A stretch of DNA of 64,000 nucleotides from Rhodomicrobium vannielii ATCC 17100. Its GTDB lineage: Bacteria; Pseudomonadota; Alphaproteobacteria; Rhizobiales; Rhodomicrobiaceae. The notes under the pieces were generated by a model that saw only the letters and a program-made list of their open reading frames with translations, ran no database searches and was not told the DNA's origin. The translations under genes were made by a program, and so were the position numbers. This document shows positions 33,826 through 43,738 of the stretch, in pieces. Every line of letters begins with the position of its first letter. Positions within the stretch are counted from its first letter, which is position 1. The DNA lies in NCBI RefSeq assembly GCF_000166055.1, contig NC_014664.1, positions 1,575,927 through 1,639,926 on the forward strand, in the 5' to 3' direction.

Positions 33826-34817
33826 GACTTGCCTTTCTTGGGCTTTGGCTGGGTGATGCGGAGGTTGCGGTAGGTCGTGGCGGGATAGTTCACGACCGAT
33901 GCTGCGCGATGCGTCGTGGTGGCGGAGACCTTCCAGCCCACTCCGAAGACCGTCTCGGTGTCCTTCAGGAAATCGAGAAGCTCGGCGCGGGTGGCCTTCT
34001 TCAGGTCGTCCGCCTTCTTCGCGGCCACCTCGGCCTCGTGCGCCGCCTCGATCAGCTTTGTGAGCGTGTCCCGGTCCACATCCGGCTCGGGTTGGTCGAG
34101 GTTGATGCTCTTGCCCGGCTCTGCGTTGCGGTAGAGTGCGCGCAGCGTCTCATAGTCCTTGAGGTAATCTGGGGCTGGCGGCTCGCCGCGCGCGACGCGC
34201 TCGCGCATTTCGCCGGCGGCTGTGAAGATCTTCTCGATGACCTCGGCGTCGGCCTGGCGTTCGAAGAGCTTCACGGTGTTGCCGCCGACGAGCCCGCCGA
34301 TCACACCCCACGAGAAGCCGCAAACGCCGATCTGGTGTTGGAGCTGGAATTCGATGTGGGGCGGGGCCTCATCCTCGGCCCAGTCGTCTTTGCCGACGAA
34401 GAAGTCGACGTTCTTGATTTCGAGACAGCCATAACCGAGTGCGGGGCGCGCAGGATCGAAGACGATGTAGTCGGGCGAGCAGCCGAGGCCGGAATGGTCC
34501 TTCGAGCGAGCGTAGAGGAAGCGGTGCCCGTCGATGATCTTCCAGCCGTTGTCCTTGCAGATGCCGCGCGCAATGGCGCTTTGCAGGCGCTTGCCCCAGC
34601 GCATGCGCTCGTTTTCCTCGAACTCGACACGCAGCGTTCCGGCCAGCTGATGATAGAGGTCGAAGGGCGTCTGGTAGGGCGAGACGCCAAAGAGCGCAGC
34701 GGCCTGAGTGGCTGTGATGTCGCTTTCGCGGAGCGCCAACCAGGCGCGCTCGGTGCTCGGCTTGAACCACTCAGCATCGCTTGAGTACGGTTTGCAGTTT
34801 GTCAACGCAGTAGACAT
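33822..34817 (-). CDS. YqaJ-family phage exonuclease
   Basis: 331 residues. YqaJ/lambda exonuclease motifs: RESDITATQAAALFGVSPYQ, MRWGKRLQSAIARGI, LGCSPDYIVFD (catalytic Asp), YGCLEIKNV (E-x-K) and HIEFQLQHQIGV (Q-x-x-x-Q). It forms a 5'-3' exonuclease-annealase pair with recT. First full gene of the leftward operon, behind a 30-codon leader ORF. Confidence 0.9.
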   Translation of the reverse strand: MSTALTNCKPYSSDAEWFKPSTERAWLALRESDITATQAAALFGVSPYQTPFDLYHQLAGTLRVEFEENERMRWGKRLQSAIARGICKDNGWKIIDGHRFLYARSKDHSGLGCSPDYIVFDPARPALGYGCLEIKNVDFFVGKDDWAEDEAPPHIEFQLQHQIGVCGFSWGVIGGLVGGNTVKLFERQADAEVIEKIFTAAGEMRERVARGEPPAPDYLKDYETLRALYRNAEPGKSINLDQPEPDVDRDTLTKLIEAAHEAEVAAKKADDLKKATRAELLDFLKDTETVFGVGWKVSATTTHRAASVVNYPATTYRNLRITQPKPKKGKS

Positions 34818-34818
34818 G

Positions 34819-34911
34819 CTAAATTCCCTCCCCGTCGATCAAGGCGCGCAGCCCGAACTTTGAGAAGGCGAGAACCGGCGCGAACGCGCCGAACTGAATA
34901 GGGGGTGCCAT
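34819..34911 (-). CDS. 30-residue leader ORF before the exonuclease gene
   Basis: ATG at 34911 opens MAPPIQFGAFAPVLAFSKFG and stops at TAG 34819-34821, two bases before the exonuclease ATG. The end of this ORF contains the exonuclease ribosome site (GACGGGGAGGG). Spacing suggests coupled translation. The ORF could be a real small protein or a leader peptide. Confidence 0.45.
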   Translation of the reverse strand: MAPPIQFGAFAPVLAFSKFGLRALIDGEGI

Positions 34912-34939
34912 GTGGTGGAGTCGGTTTGCTGTTGCTGTA

Positions 34940-34956
34940 GTTTACAACATGCAAAC
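34940..34956. promoter_or_regulatory. Putative phage operator, site A
   Basis: GTTTACAACATGCAAAC, a 17-bp near-palindrome between the leftward early operon and the repressor gene. Members of the same motif lie at 35766, 35865, 50094 and 51732. Confidence 0.55.
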
Positions 34957-34994
34957 CGTCTCGCGAAATGTCAACAATAAATGATAGGTCTTAA

Positions 34995-35624
34995 CTATCC
35001 CGCCAGAATGGCGATCACCGGCGCGTAGGCGTCCAGCTTCGAGGTGATGTCTTCGCATCCAACTGCCGAGAGAAAATAGCCGTCTTTTTCCAGGCGGTCG
35101 ACAAAGCGCATGAGAATGCGGCCATCGGCGAGCCAAACCATGTTGTAGCGGCCGACCATCGCTTCGGGATCGACCGGCCTTTGCGAGCCGACGACACACA
35201 TGGAGCCATCGAACATGGCCGCCTGAGTGCCGGCTGTTCGATACTCAAGCGCCTGGGCACCTGCTGGCGCATCGATCTCAAGCCGCACCATCGTGCGCCG
35301 CCTGCTTGGCGGATAAAGATCCACCGCGAAATCGCCGCCGATGGTCCCCGCCACTTCGAGCGTGACGCCGCGCTCCAATTTTGCCACCGCCTCTATGGCA
35401 TCCATCATGTCTCCGGAAGTGCGGCGAGCGATCTCAAGAAGCGGCATCCGCAATTCTCGGGAAAGCCCCTGTGCCAGTTCGAGATTTGCGGATCGTTTCC
35501 CGTCGAGCACGAGGGAAAGCAGGCTTTTTGATATACCGAGACGCCTTGCAAGCTCCGCCTGCGAGGGGATCCGCAGCTCGGCGATGCGGCGTTCAAACCA
35601 TTTGCGATCTATGTTTTTTGCCAT
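34995..35624 (-). CDS. Phage repressor (XRE-type, cI-like)
   Basis: 209 residues. N-terminal HTH: WFERRIAELRIPSQAELARR, LGISKSLLSLVLDGKRSANL, then the linker MPLLEIARRTSG. The C-terminal ~110 residues are beta-rich and could be a LexA/S24-like or dimerisation domain, but I do not see a clear Ser-Lys pair. It is transcribed toward the leftward operon and lies between the divergent early regions. Its HTH is closely related to that at the C-terminus of the BRO protein at 58.4 kb. Confidence 0.82.
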   Translation of the reverse strand: MAKNIDRKWFERRIAELRIPSQAELARRLGISKSLLSLVLDGKRSANLELAQGLSRELRMPLLEIARRTSGDMMDAIEAVAKLERGVTLEVAGTIGGDFAVDLYPPSRRRTMVRLEIDAPAGAQALEYRTAGTQAAMFDGSMCVVGSQRPVDPEAMVGRYNMVWLADGRILMRFVDRLEKDGYFLSAVGCEDITSKLDAYAPVIAILAG

Positions 35625-35765
35625 CGTAGGACAAACGACCTCCAGGCCTACAGTTTAATGCGCCGGATTATCGGAAATGTTCTCGGATTGTCAACGATTA
35701 TCATTAACCGATTGTGATTGCTCAGCGTCCCCGCATTTCCGCAATAACAAACCTCTTGCATGGTC

Positions 35766-35782
35766 GTTTACCATATGTCACC
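35766..35782. promoter_or_regulatory. Putative phage operator, site B
   Basis: GTTTACCATATGTCACC, the most divergent copy of the 17-bp motif. Located in the control region upstream of the rightward operon. Confidence 0.4.
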
Positions 35783-35864
35783 ACTTGTCTCGCGTGCTTC
35801 GGGTGAGGAGTTGCGAAGGGAAAGCGCCAGATTGCCGGCTCGGGTAATTCTGCGCGCCTATATG

Positions 35865-35881
35865 GTTGACAACATGAAAAC
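35865..35881. promoter_or_regulatory. Putative phage operator, site C
   Basis: GTTGACAACATGAAAAC. The TTGACA inside it could itself be a -35 element, so repressor binding here would block the rightward promoter. Confidence 0.5.
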
Positions 35882-36154
35882 GAAAGAGGTTGTGCGGATG
35901 CAGCCGAATTCCATGACGACGGTCCGATGGCAGAGGGATGGTTTATGCCAGCTCACGTTGACCAAACCGGAAACAGATTATCAACAGATATGCAACTAGT
36001 TCTCGCCAACCGGGGGAGAGAAAGCGCGCGAGAACTGTCGCAGCGCATCACGGCGGCTCGTCGCTATTCCCCGATGTTCGAGAGCAGAAGGAGTGAGGAC
36101 CGCAAAGTAAAAAATCGGCACCAAACGTAAAAAAGTTCCATCAAGGTCATAGAA

Positions 36155-36526
36155 ATGCACCATCTCATCTTAGGGAAAGCGAGCTATCTTTGGGCACTTG
36201 GCGCCTCCCTAATCGTGATCGCTCGCTACACGAGCGTTAGTGTCGCTGATCTGAGAGATCTGATCAGCCGCAACCCCCAGGACTTTGCCGTACCCGCATT
36301 GGATTTTCCACCGACGGATGCAAATCTGGCCGCACCCGGAACGTGCGGGGTTCCCGCCTATTTCATGAGGCCCGGGCTTTGCGAGTATTCAATCGAGAGA
36401 AACGGCGATCTGTCTTCCCCGCGAGCTCTGTGCTGCGGGGAGCCCACTGCTGACGGCCTGAGCTATTGCCCTTATCACGCCAGGCTGATGGCTGAGCGAC
36501 TGCAGGAAGCTGGGGCGGCAGTCTGA
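36155..36526 (+). CDS. GcrA-like zinc-finger protein
   Basis: 123 residues. The C-terminal segment (ALCCGEPTADGLSYCPYHAR) reproduces the Cys/His cluster that ends GcrA-family regulators of alphaproteobacteria. The N-terminal ~40 residues do not show a convincing GcrA HTH. First gene of the rightward early operon; its stop overlaps the helicase ATG by 1 bp. Likely a transcription cofactor, by similarity only to the tail. Confidence 0.5.
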   Translation: MHHLILGKASYLWALGASLIVIARYTSVSVADLRDLISRNPQDFAVPALDFPPTDANLAAPGTCGVPAYFMRPGLCEYSIERNGDLSSPRALCCGEPTADGLSYCPYHARLMAERLQEAGAAV

Positions 36527-37947
36527 TGGCATTTGCGCTTCGCCCCTACCAAGCCAAGCTGATCACGGACACTCGCGACGCCCTCCGCGAAGCGAAATCC
36601 GTGCTCGTGCAGCTGCCAACCGGCGGCGGCAAGACGGCAATTGCCGCCTACATGGCGGGTAGCGCGGCGAAGCGCAAAAAACGCGTTGTTTTCGGGTGCC
36701 ATCGCCGCGAGCTCATCAAGCAGACGATGAAGACCTTTCAGAAGGTCGGCATCCCCTTCGGCGTCATCGCTGCCGATTTCACGCCGGATCCTCGTCAACC
36801 CATTCAGATCGCCAGCATCCCGACGCTCGCCAAGCGGCTCGACCGCTACCCGGCGCCTGACCTCTACGTGCCGGACGAAGCGCACCATGCCGGTGCTGCG
36901 ACATGGGCTGAGGTCATCGACAGCTTCGCGCGCCGGGGAACGAAAACCGTCGGTCTGTCGGCGACACCCGAACGCCTCGATGGCACCGGACTTGGCCGCT
37001 GGTTCGATACGATGGTCTACGGCCCGAGCACGGCGTGGCTCATCGAGAATGGCTTCCTGTCCCCATATCGGCTCTTCGCTCCAGGCACCATCGATGTCAC
37101 CGGCATCAAACGCACGGCAGGCGACTTCAACAAGGCTGCGCTTGAGGAGCGGGCTTCGACCTCGGCTATCACCGGGAATGCGGTCGAGCATTACGCGCGG
37201 TTTGCGCGCGGTCGCCGCGCGATGGTGTTCTGCGTGTCCATCAAACATTCGATGAGCGTGGTGGAGCGCTTCCAGGCTGCAGGCTTTCGCGCGGCGCATA
37301 TCGATGGCAAGTCCGAGAACCGCGACGAGTTGATCGCCGCTTTCGAGACCGGTCAAATTCAAATCTTGTGCTCGGTGGATCTGGTCTCGGAGGGCTTCGA
37401 CCTGCCCGCGCTTGAATGCGCGATCCTCCTTCGCCCGACGCAGTCCTTGGCGCTCTACCTTCAACAGGTCGGCCGGGCGCTGCGCACGCACCCCGGAAAA
37501 ACCGAGGCCATCATCCTCGATCACGCGGGCAACAGCCTGCCTCGCGAACAAGGCGGGCGCGGGCACGGTCTGCCGGACGATGACAGGATTTGGTCCTTGG
37601 ACGGGCGCGCTACCAAGAAGCGGGCGAGCGAGGACGACGACGAAGAGAGCGTGCCGACGCGGCAATGCCCGATTTGCTTTCGCGTTCATGCGCCCGCGCC
37701 CGTCTGCCCGAACTGCGGGCATTCCTACCCAACGGCGGGGCGCACCATCGAAGAGCTCGCGGGCGAATTGCAAGAGATAGACCGCGCCGCAGCGCGGGTT
37801 GAGCGCGTTCGCGAGCAAGCGAGGGCGAAGAACCTTGATGACCTGATCGCTCTCGGCAAGGCGAGAGGCATGAAGAACCCCTACGGCTGGGCCAATCATG
37901 TCTTCAGAGCGCGGCAGCAAAAGACAGAAACTCGATACGTTCGCTAA
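36526..37947 (+). CDS. DEAD/DEAH-box (SF2) helicase
   Basis: 473 residues. Motif I QLPTGGGKTAIAAYMA, Ia GCHRRELIKQT, motif II PDEAHHAGA (a variant of DEAH with a preceding Pro), III GLSATPERLDG, IV-V ILCSVDLVSEGFDLPA and VI QQVGRALRTHPGK. A zinc cluster CPICFRVHAPAPVCPNCGHS lies near residue 380. RadD/type III-like helicases of this form occur in phage replication modules. Confidence 0.92.
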   Translation: MAFALRPYQAKLITDTRDALREAKSVLVQLPTGGGKTAIAAYMAGSAAKRKKRVVFGCHRRELIKQTMKTFQKVGIPFGVIAADFTPDPRQPIQIASIPTLAKRLDRYPAPDLYVPDEAHHAGAATWAEVIDSFARRGTKTVGLSATPERLDGTGLGRWFDTMVYGPSTAWLIENGFLSPYRLFAPGTIDVTGIKRTAGDFNKAALEERASTSAITGNAVEHYARFARGRRAMVFCVSIKHSMSVVERFQAAGFRAAHIDGKSENRDELIAAFETGQIQILCSVDLVSEGFDLPALECAILLRPTQSLALYLQQVGRALRTHPGKTEAIILDHAGNSLPREQGGRGHGLPDDDRIWSLDGRATKKRASEDDDEESVPTRQCPICFRVHAPAPVCPNCGHSYPTAGRTIEELAGELQEIDRAAARVERVREQARAKNLDDLIALGKARGMKNPYGWANHVFRARQQKTETRYVR

Positions 37948-37956
37948 GGGGGACTT

Positions 37957-38226
37957 GTGGCGAAGACTTACTTTGATCTGGTCAAAACCGGACGAATGGA
38001 TATCGCCGAAGCGGCCAGCGCGCAGCGCATGCGCGAGTCCGGCCGCCATACGATGGATTCGATGCTGCCGCCATCGCCGAAGGCGAGACATGAAGGCTAC
38101 GCCTTTGGCATCCTCGACGGCCTTGCGGTTCGCTTCGTCCAATGGTTCGGCCCGAGCGGCGCCGGCGAGGTCTTTCGCCACTATGCAGCCGTGTGCGAGC
38201 GCCAGACGACCGCAGCGAGGCGGTGA
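37957..38226 (+). CDS. Hypothetical phage protein
   Basis: 89 residues from GTG 37957 with ribosome site AAGGGGGAC. It contains LVKTGRMDIAEAASAQRMRE and YAFGILDGLAVRFVQWFGPS. It lies in the replication operon between the helicase and VRR-NUC genes, overlapping the latter by 1 bp. No family recognised. Confidence 0.65.
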   Translation: MAKTYFDLVKTGRMDIAEAASAQRMRESGRHTMDSMLPPSPKARHEGYAFGILDGLAVRFVQWFGPSGAGEVFRHYAAVCERQTTAARR

Positions 38227-38645
38227 TGAGCTCCACCGGCACCGCGCTCATGAACCGCGTGCTGATCGCGTTATCGGCTGCGGGCCTCACCGTCTGGCGG
38301 AACAACACCGCTGTCGGGTGGGCGGGCAAATCCCTTTCGCTTCGCCCGGGCGAGATCTATCGCGCGCGGGGCGGCGAGCGCGTCGTGCTCAACGCGCGGC
38401 CGGTCAGGGCAGGGCTGTGCGAAGGCTCATCCGACATCGTCGGGATCGAGGCCGTCACGATCACGCCCGACATGGTTGGGCGGACGGTCGCGATCTTTCA
38501 CGCCTGGGAAGTCAAGGACGGCTCCGGTCGTCTCTCCACGTCGCAGCGGCGTTTCCTCGAACACGTTGAGGATTGCGGCGGCGTGGCCGCAGTCGTGCGT
38601 TCGGTCGATGAGGCATTGCAAGCGGTCTTCACGAGGCGACGGTGA
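38226..38645 (+). CDS. VRR-NUC nuclease
   Basis: 139 residues from ATG 38226. The small VRR-NUC (PD-(D/E)xK) fold is visible: LSAAGLTVWRNNTAVGW, GSSDIVGIEAVTIT (catalytic Asp), AIFHAWEVKDGSGRLS (E-x-K) and SQRRFLEHVEDCGGVAAVVR. Such stand-alone phage nucleases cut branched DNA. The start overlaps the previous stop. Confidence 0.88.
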   Translation: MSSTGTALMNRVLIALSAAGLTVWRNNTAVGWAGKSLSLRPGEIYRARGGERVVLNARPVRAGLCEGSSDIVGIEAVTITPDMVGRTVAIFHAWEVKDGSGRLSTSQRRFLEHVEDCGGVAAVVRSVDEALQAVFTRRR

Positions 38646-41162
38646 ACGAAGCGGACATCAAGGAAGCCTTCCTCGCCGCGATGCGTGCGAGCGGCGTGCA
38701 CATGGACTGCGCCTCCAACCGCGGCGGCCATCCGATCGCAGACGGAAAGATACAGCGGGCCGATTCGACCGGCAAAGGACGGCGCAGGAAATATGACATC
38801 TGGTATATCCTGCATGCAGACGAGCGCCCGGTTGGAGAATTCGGCGACTACAAACACGATATCCGCGACACGTGGATCGCGGGGAAAGACCTCAAACAGC
38901 TTTCTGATGCCGAGAAGGCCGCGTATCAGCAGCGATTTGCCGAGATAAGGCGCGAGCGCGAAACCTATCAGGCCATGCTGAGCGCGAATGCGGCCAAGGC
39001 GGCTGCCCTTCTCCTGTCAGGGGATTGCAGCACCAGCGTCAAACCCAAAGGGCACCCCTATCTCGCGAAGAAGGGCTTGCCCGCGTTTCCAGGCGCGCGC
39101 GTCTTGACGAAGGATGTGCGCTACGTGATCGACCCTGAGATTGGCGAGCAGACGGTGAGCGCGGGCACGCTGATCGTGCCGATGTTCCACACGAGCGAGG
39201 GCAACGCGAGGCTCGTCAGCGTCCAAAGGATCTTCGCAAACGGCGACAAGCGATTCCTGAAAGGCACCCCCAAAAAAAAGGCTTTCCATCCGGTCGGGCT
39301 TCACACCGCGCCAGACGCTCCGATCTACATCGCCGAAGGCTACGCGACCGCCGCGCGCATCCATGAAGCAACAGGTGAGCGTGCTGTGGCGGCGTTCGAC
39401 GCGGGCAATATGACGCCGGTCGCCATCGCCTTGAAGGCCAAGTACCCCACGGCCCGCTTTATCGTCATGGCGGACAACGACAGGTTCACGAAAGGCAACC
39501 CAGGCGTTCGCCACGCACGCGAGGCGGCCGAGGCTATCGTCGCACCACTTGTCATTCCTCGCTTCTCGCGCGAGGAGCGCGCGGCCACAGACTTCGATGA
39601 TCTGGCCCAATTGCGCGGGCTGGCGGCGGTACGCGACGCGATCGAGGCCGAGCTGAACCCGAAGCCGCGGTCTACACCGCTCCTTCCCCCACCTTCCGAA
39701 AAGCCGCTCGAATTTCCCGTCGCTGAAGCCGTGTCGTTCGATTTCGGGGGCGTGGCGGGCGGACCCGTCGCTCTCGGTTACGACGGCGAGGTCTATTATT
39801 ATCTCACGGACGCGGGGCAGGTGATCGGCCTCACGGCAAACGGTCACTCCAAACTCGCCTTGGTGGGGCTCGCCCCGCTGAGCTGGTGGGAGGCAAATTT
39901 CTCGGGAAGACAAGGCTGCAACTGGCTCGCCGCCGCGAGCGCCATGGTGGCCGATTGCAAGCGCCGCGGTGTGTTCCGTCCCGATACCGTCGTTGGCCGG
40001 GGCGTCATTCTCGACAACGAGCGCGTTGTCGCTCATGTCGGCGACAAGCTGCTGATCGACGGCGAGCCCGCTCCGCTTGAGCAGCCCGACGCTCCCTGGG
40101 TGTATGTCAGGCGCGCGCCCCTCAAGCTGGACGGCCTTCTTCCGCTTTCGAACGACGAGGGTGTGCGCTTCGAGAAAATGATGCAGCGCTTCTCGTGGTA
40201 CGAGCCAGACATGGGGCGCTTACTCGCAGGGTGGCTCGTCATCGCCCCGATCTGCGGTGCTCTCCCTTGGCGTCCACACATCTGGCTCACCGGCGAGCGA
40301 GGCTCAGGCAAATCCTATGTGATGGAGCAGATCGCGATGCGGGTGCTTGGCGGGTTATCCGTTCAAGCACAGGGCGGCTCTACCGAGCCTGGCATTCGGC
40401 GCCTTCTTCAGTGCGATCTCCTGCCCGTCTTGTTCGACGAGTGCGAGGCGAAGACCGAGTCCGACAAGCGCCGCATAGAGCAGTTGCTGGGGCTCTCTCG
40501 TCAGGCTTCTTCGGCTGAGGGCGCGCCCATCGTCAAAGCTGCGTCCTCCGGCGCTGCATCCTACCGCATCCGTTCGCCCTTCCTATTTGCCTCGATCGAC
40601 AAGAACGGAACTCAACCGGCCGATGAGAGCCGCACCATCACGATCGCTCTGCGCGGCGTCGCGCCGTCAGCAAGCGACAGCGAGAAGATTGCTCATGCAG
40701 AAGCGTTCGCGGCCCTTGATCGCGAGGTGCAGGCTCTCGTGACGACCGATTTCGGGCGACGGCTTTTCTTGCGAACGGTGAGGCTGGCAAAGACCATACG
40801 CCAGAACGCCGTTGCTTTCGCGACGGCGATCGCAAAGCGAACCGGATCGCGGAGGCTTGGCGACACACTCGGTGGCCCGCTCGCGGGCTGGCTGTCTCTG
40901 AGTAGCGACATGGTTGTCACGCCCGAACTTGCTGCGAAGTGCCTCGAGAAATGGACGTGGCTTGGGGAAGCGATTGAGCGCGGGCAGACCGAGGCGGATC
41001 ATGACGCCGCGCTCTCGCATCTGTTGCAGGCCCATCTTGGGCTCGACGGCGCCCGGAAACGTACTGTCAGCGAAATGGTTGCTGCGATTATCGAGCGCCA
41101 GGAAGTGGCCGAGGTCGAAAGGTACGCAGCCCATCTGGAGCGCTATGGAATGCGTGTTGATC
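38642..41162 (+). pseudogene. Phage TOPRIM primase-helicase, 5' part (broken by IS66)
   Basis: Starts at GTG 38642, overlapping the VRR-NUC stop. Residues ~1-110 form an N-terminal domain, then a zinc-less primase region. A TOPRIM motif follows (IYIAEGYATAARI, FIVMADNDRF). The helicase domain, DUF927-like, has Walker A WLTGERGSGKSYVMEQIA and Walker B LPVLFDECEAK. The 2568-bp IS66 sits after residue ~840. Joining 41162 to 43739 restores a 909-codon frame, so the gene was intact until recently. Confidence 0.85.
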
Positions 41163-41208
41163 GTAAGCATCCGGTGAGGGCCGCAGCGTGAGCGCTTGCG
41201 GTTGATGA

Positions 41209-42843
41209 CTACGCCGCCAGTTGCAAGCCGGGCTGCTTCCATTCCCAGGGCAGCAGCTCATGGAGTCGGCTTTGCGGCTGGCCTGCGATGCGGGCGAGCA
41301 CATCGGCCAGCCAAGCCATCGGATCGATGCCGTTGAGTTTGGCCGTCATGATCATCGTCATCATAAAGGCGGCCCGGTCGGCGCCGCGATCTGAACCGGC
41401 GAAGAGCCACGACTTTCTTCCGAGCGCAAAACCTCTCAGCGCTCGTTCGGCCGAGTTGTTGCTCAGGCAGATGCGGCCGTCGCCAAGGAAAGCGGCGAAC
41501 CGATCCCAGCGCTTGAGCAGATAATCGATGGGCCTGGCGACGGAAGCCGAGCGCGACAATCGCGAGCGCTCCTCGCCAAGCGAGGTTTTCAGATCGGCCA
41601 GAAGCGGCGCGCTTTGCTTCTGGCGCACGCGCAGGCGCTCGCTGGCGGGAAGGCCGTTGATGGAGCGCTCGATGTCGAACAGCGCGTCGATGCGCTTGAC
41701 CGCTTCCAGCGCAATCGGGGAGATGGCCGGCGCCTGTTTGCCGCGCTTCGCGTTGGCGGCGATGTCAGCCAGTTCGAAGAACTGGCGCCTGGCGTGCGCC
41801 CAGCACAGCGCCGAGACGATGGCGCCTTTTTCGCGCGCCGGATCGTAAAGCCCGTTATAGCCGCTATAGGCGTCGGCCTGCAAAATGCCGGCGAAGTCTC
41901 GAAGATGGCTCTCGGGATGCTCCTGCCTTCGGTCTCGCGAAGCGTAGTAAAGCGCGGCCGGCGGCGCGGTCCCGCCAAAAGGGCGATCGTCTCTGACATA
42001 GGTCCAGATGCGGCCGGTGACTGTCTTGCCTTTCGCCAGGATCGGCACCGTCGTGTCGTCGCCAAACAACCGTTCGGCCGAAAGAACATGGGCCTCGATC
42101 AGCGCCTGGAGCGGTTGCAGCGCCGCCATGCAGGACCCAACCTGATCGGCCAGCGTCGAGACGGAAAGTTCGACGCCTTCGCGCGCATACCGCTCGCTTT
42201 GCCGGTTGAGAGGCTGGTGCTGGCCGAACTTCTCGAACAAGATCATGGCCAAAAGGCCCGGCCCGGCAAAACCGCGCGGCGTTGCATGAAAGGGCGCCGG
42301 CGGTTGCGCGATCGCCTCGCAGCACCGGCAGGAGAACTTCTCGCGCACCGTTTGGATGACTTTCCAGCGGCGCGGAACAACCTCGAGCGTCTCGGTGACG
42401 TCCTCGCCGAGCTTCGACAGCTTCGTCGAGCCGCAAGACGGACAACATGTCGGCGCCGGGAGCACCACGCGCTCGCGCGGCAGATGCGCCGGGAAAGGCT
42501 TGCGCGATGGATGCTTGCGCGTAGAGGATGGCGTGCCTTGCGTCCGGGCTGTGGCTGTCTCGGCGAGAAGCTCGTCCTCGGCCGCGGCTGTCTCCAGCTC
42601 TTCGAGCTGAAGCTCCATCTGCTCCAGGAGCCGCGCCTTGTGCTCCGAGCGGCTACCGTAAAGCACCCGCCGCAGCTTCTCGATCTCGAGCCTCAGATGA
42701 GCGATCAGCGCGTCCGTGCTGGATGTCGCCGCGCGAGCGCGAGCCGCAACGGCCTCGGCGGAAAGGCGGGCGGCGCGCTCGGCGAGGATCATCGCATGCG
42801 CGGCGGCAAGGTCGGAAGGAAGAGCGTCAAGCGGCGTGGTCAC
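41209..42843 (-). CDS. tnpC: IS66 transposase TnpC (copy 2)
   Basis: The same 544-residue DDE transposase as at 12805-14439, with the single change Ser to Gly in the LGDGRICLSNN segment near the C-terminus. Catalytic blocks LFGDDTTVPIL and ILQADAYSGYNGL are intact, so it should be active. Confidence 0.95.
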   Translation of the reverse strand: MTTPLDALPSDLAAAHAMILAERAARLSAEAVAARARAATSSTDALIAHLRLEIEKLRRVLYGSRSEHKARLLEQMELQLEELETAAAEDELLAETATARTQGTPSSTRKHPSRKPFPAHLPRERVVLPAPTCCPSCGSTKLSKLGEDVTETLEVVPRRWKVIQTVREKFSCRCCEAIAQPPAPFHATPRGFAGPGLLAMILFEKFGQHQPLNRQSERYAREGVELSVSTLADQVGSCMAALQPLQALIEAHVLSAERLFGDDTTVPILAKGKTVTGRIWTYVRDDRPFGGTAPPAALYYASRDRRQEHPESHLRDFAGILQADAYSGYNGLYDPAREKGAIVSALCWAHARRQFFELADIAANAKRGKQAPAISPIALEAVKRIDALFDIERSINGLPASERLRVRQKQSAPLLADLKTSLGEERSRLSRSASVARPIDYLLKRWDRFAAFLGDGRICLSNNSAERALRGFALGRKSWLFAGSDRGADRAAFMMTMIMTAKLNGIDPMAWLADVLARIAGQPQSRLHELLPWEWKQPGLQLAA

Positions 42844-42888
42844 CCGACAAGAGAATCATGGTTCGCCAACGTTTTCAAAGGCAAACCG

Positions 42889-43236
42889 TCAGCCAACCGA
42901 AGTCGGTCTCCAGGTTTTTTGCGGATTGCGCCAATCGATCCCGGAGAGCAGATAGCCAAGCTGCGCGGGCGAAATCGAGATCGCGCCGTCAGCCGGGCTC
43001 GGCCACAAGAACCGGCCTTTCTCCAGACGCTTCGTAAAAAGGCAGGCGCCCTGGCCGTCATGCCAGATCACCTTCAGAAGATCGCCCCGGCGGCCGCGAA
43101 AGCAAAACAGATGGCCGCTCAAAGGATCGCGCTGCAAAACCTCCTGGACCTGCAAGGACAGCGACGGGAAGCCCCTGCGCATATCGGTGTGACCCGTCGC
43201 CAGCCACACCCGCACGCCGGTCGGAACCGGGATCAT
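42889..43236 (-). CDS. tnpB: IS66 accessory protein TnpB (copy 2)
   Basis: Identical in protein sequence to the copy at 12412-12759; overlaps tnpA by 4 bp. Confidence 0.95.
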   Translation of the reverse strand: MIPVPTGVRVWLATGHTDMRRGFPSLSLQVQEVLQRDPLSGHLFCFRGRRGDLLKVIWHDGQGACLFTKRLEKGRFLWPSPADGAISISPAQLGYLLSGIDWRNPQKTWRPTSVG

Positions 43237-43652
43237 GGTCTCCTCCCGTCGGCAATATCGAGAATGCGCTTCAACGCGCCCATGTCGGCGCCGGGGCCAA
43301 CCCGCACGCGCCGCCCGTTCAAAAGCTCGATCTCGATGCGATTATCGGCGGCGGGCGCGTCACTGGCGCTGTGATCGTAGATCGTGTCGCGGCTCTTCCC
43401 TGGCGCCGTCAGAGAGACCGGCAGGAATGCCGGTGCGGGCTCTGGCTTCTCGTCGTTCTTGGCCAGCTTCCGCCAACGAAACAGAAGGCTTGGCTTGATC
43501 CCATGCCTGCGGGCGACCGCTGACACATTCACGCCGGGCTGCAAAGCCTCGGCGATGATCGCCTGCTTCTCGTCCTCGCTCCAGCGGCGCCGGGTATCAG
43601 CAACTACGGAATACCGGCGGGCAAAAGTATCTCCAGACATAGGCACGGGCAT
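43233..43652 (-). CDS. tnpA: IS66 accessory protein TnpA (copy 2)
   Basis: Identical in protein sequence to the copy at 11996-12415, with the same HTH and the same uncertainty among three nearby starts. Confidence 0.9.
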   Translation of the reverse strand: MPVPMSGDTFARRYSVVADTRRRWSEDEKQAIIAEALQPGVNVSAVARRHGIKPSLLFRWRKLAKNDEKPEPAPAFLPVSLTAPGKSRDTIYDHSASDAPAADNRIEIELLNGRRVRVGPGADMGALKRILDIADGRRP

Positions 43653-43738
43653 AGCTCCTGTCGCGACAAGCGTCACAGACAAGACCTGTCTCTTACACGC
43701 CCCGCAAGGCGGCCCTCAGCGGAGGCTTACTGTTGATC

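Larger units (their letters stand above)
35625..36154. promoter_or_regulatory. Right early control region
   Basis: About 530 bp between the repressor and the rightward operon. It holds operator-like sites at 35766 and 35865. The repressor-proximal 100 bp are AT-rich (ATTGTCAACGATTATC), suited to its promoter. Two short rightward frames (35874-35999, and 35927-36130 starting MAEGWFMPAHVDQTG) could encode small proteins, but neither shows an HTH and neither is accepted. Confidence 0.4.
41163..43730 (-). mobile_element. IS66-family insertion sequence, type B, copy 2
   Basis: Full-length copy in opposite orientation to the one at 11918-14485, with TGTTGATC duplicated at 41155-41162 and 43731-43738. 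The only difference I find is C at 41478 (Gly in TnpC) against the corresponding A at 14170 (Ser). Near identity points to recent transposition within this genome. Confidence 0.97.

Noticed and set aside
36475-38181. A 568-codon leftward frame opposite the SF2 helicase
   Set aside because: Antisense shadow of a gene with complete helicase motifs.
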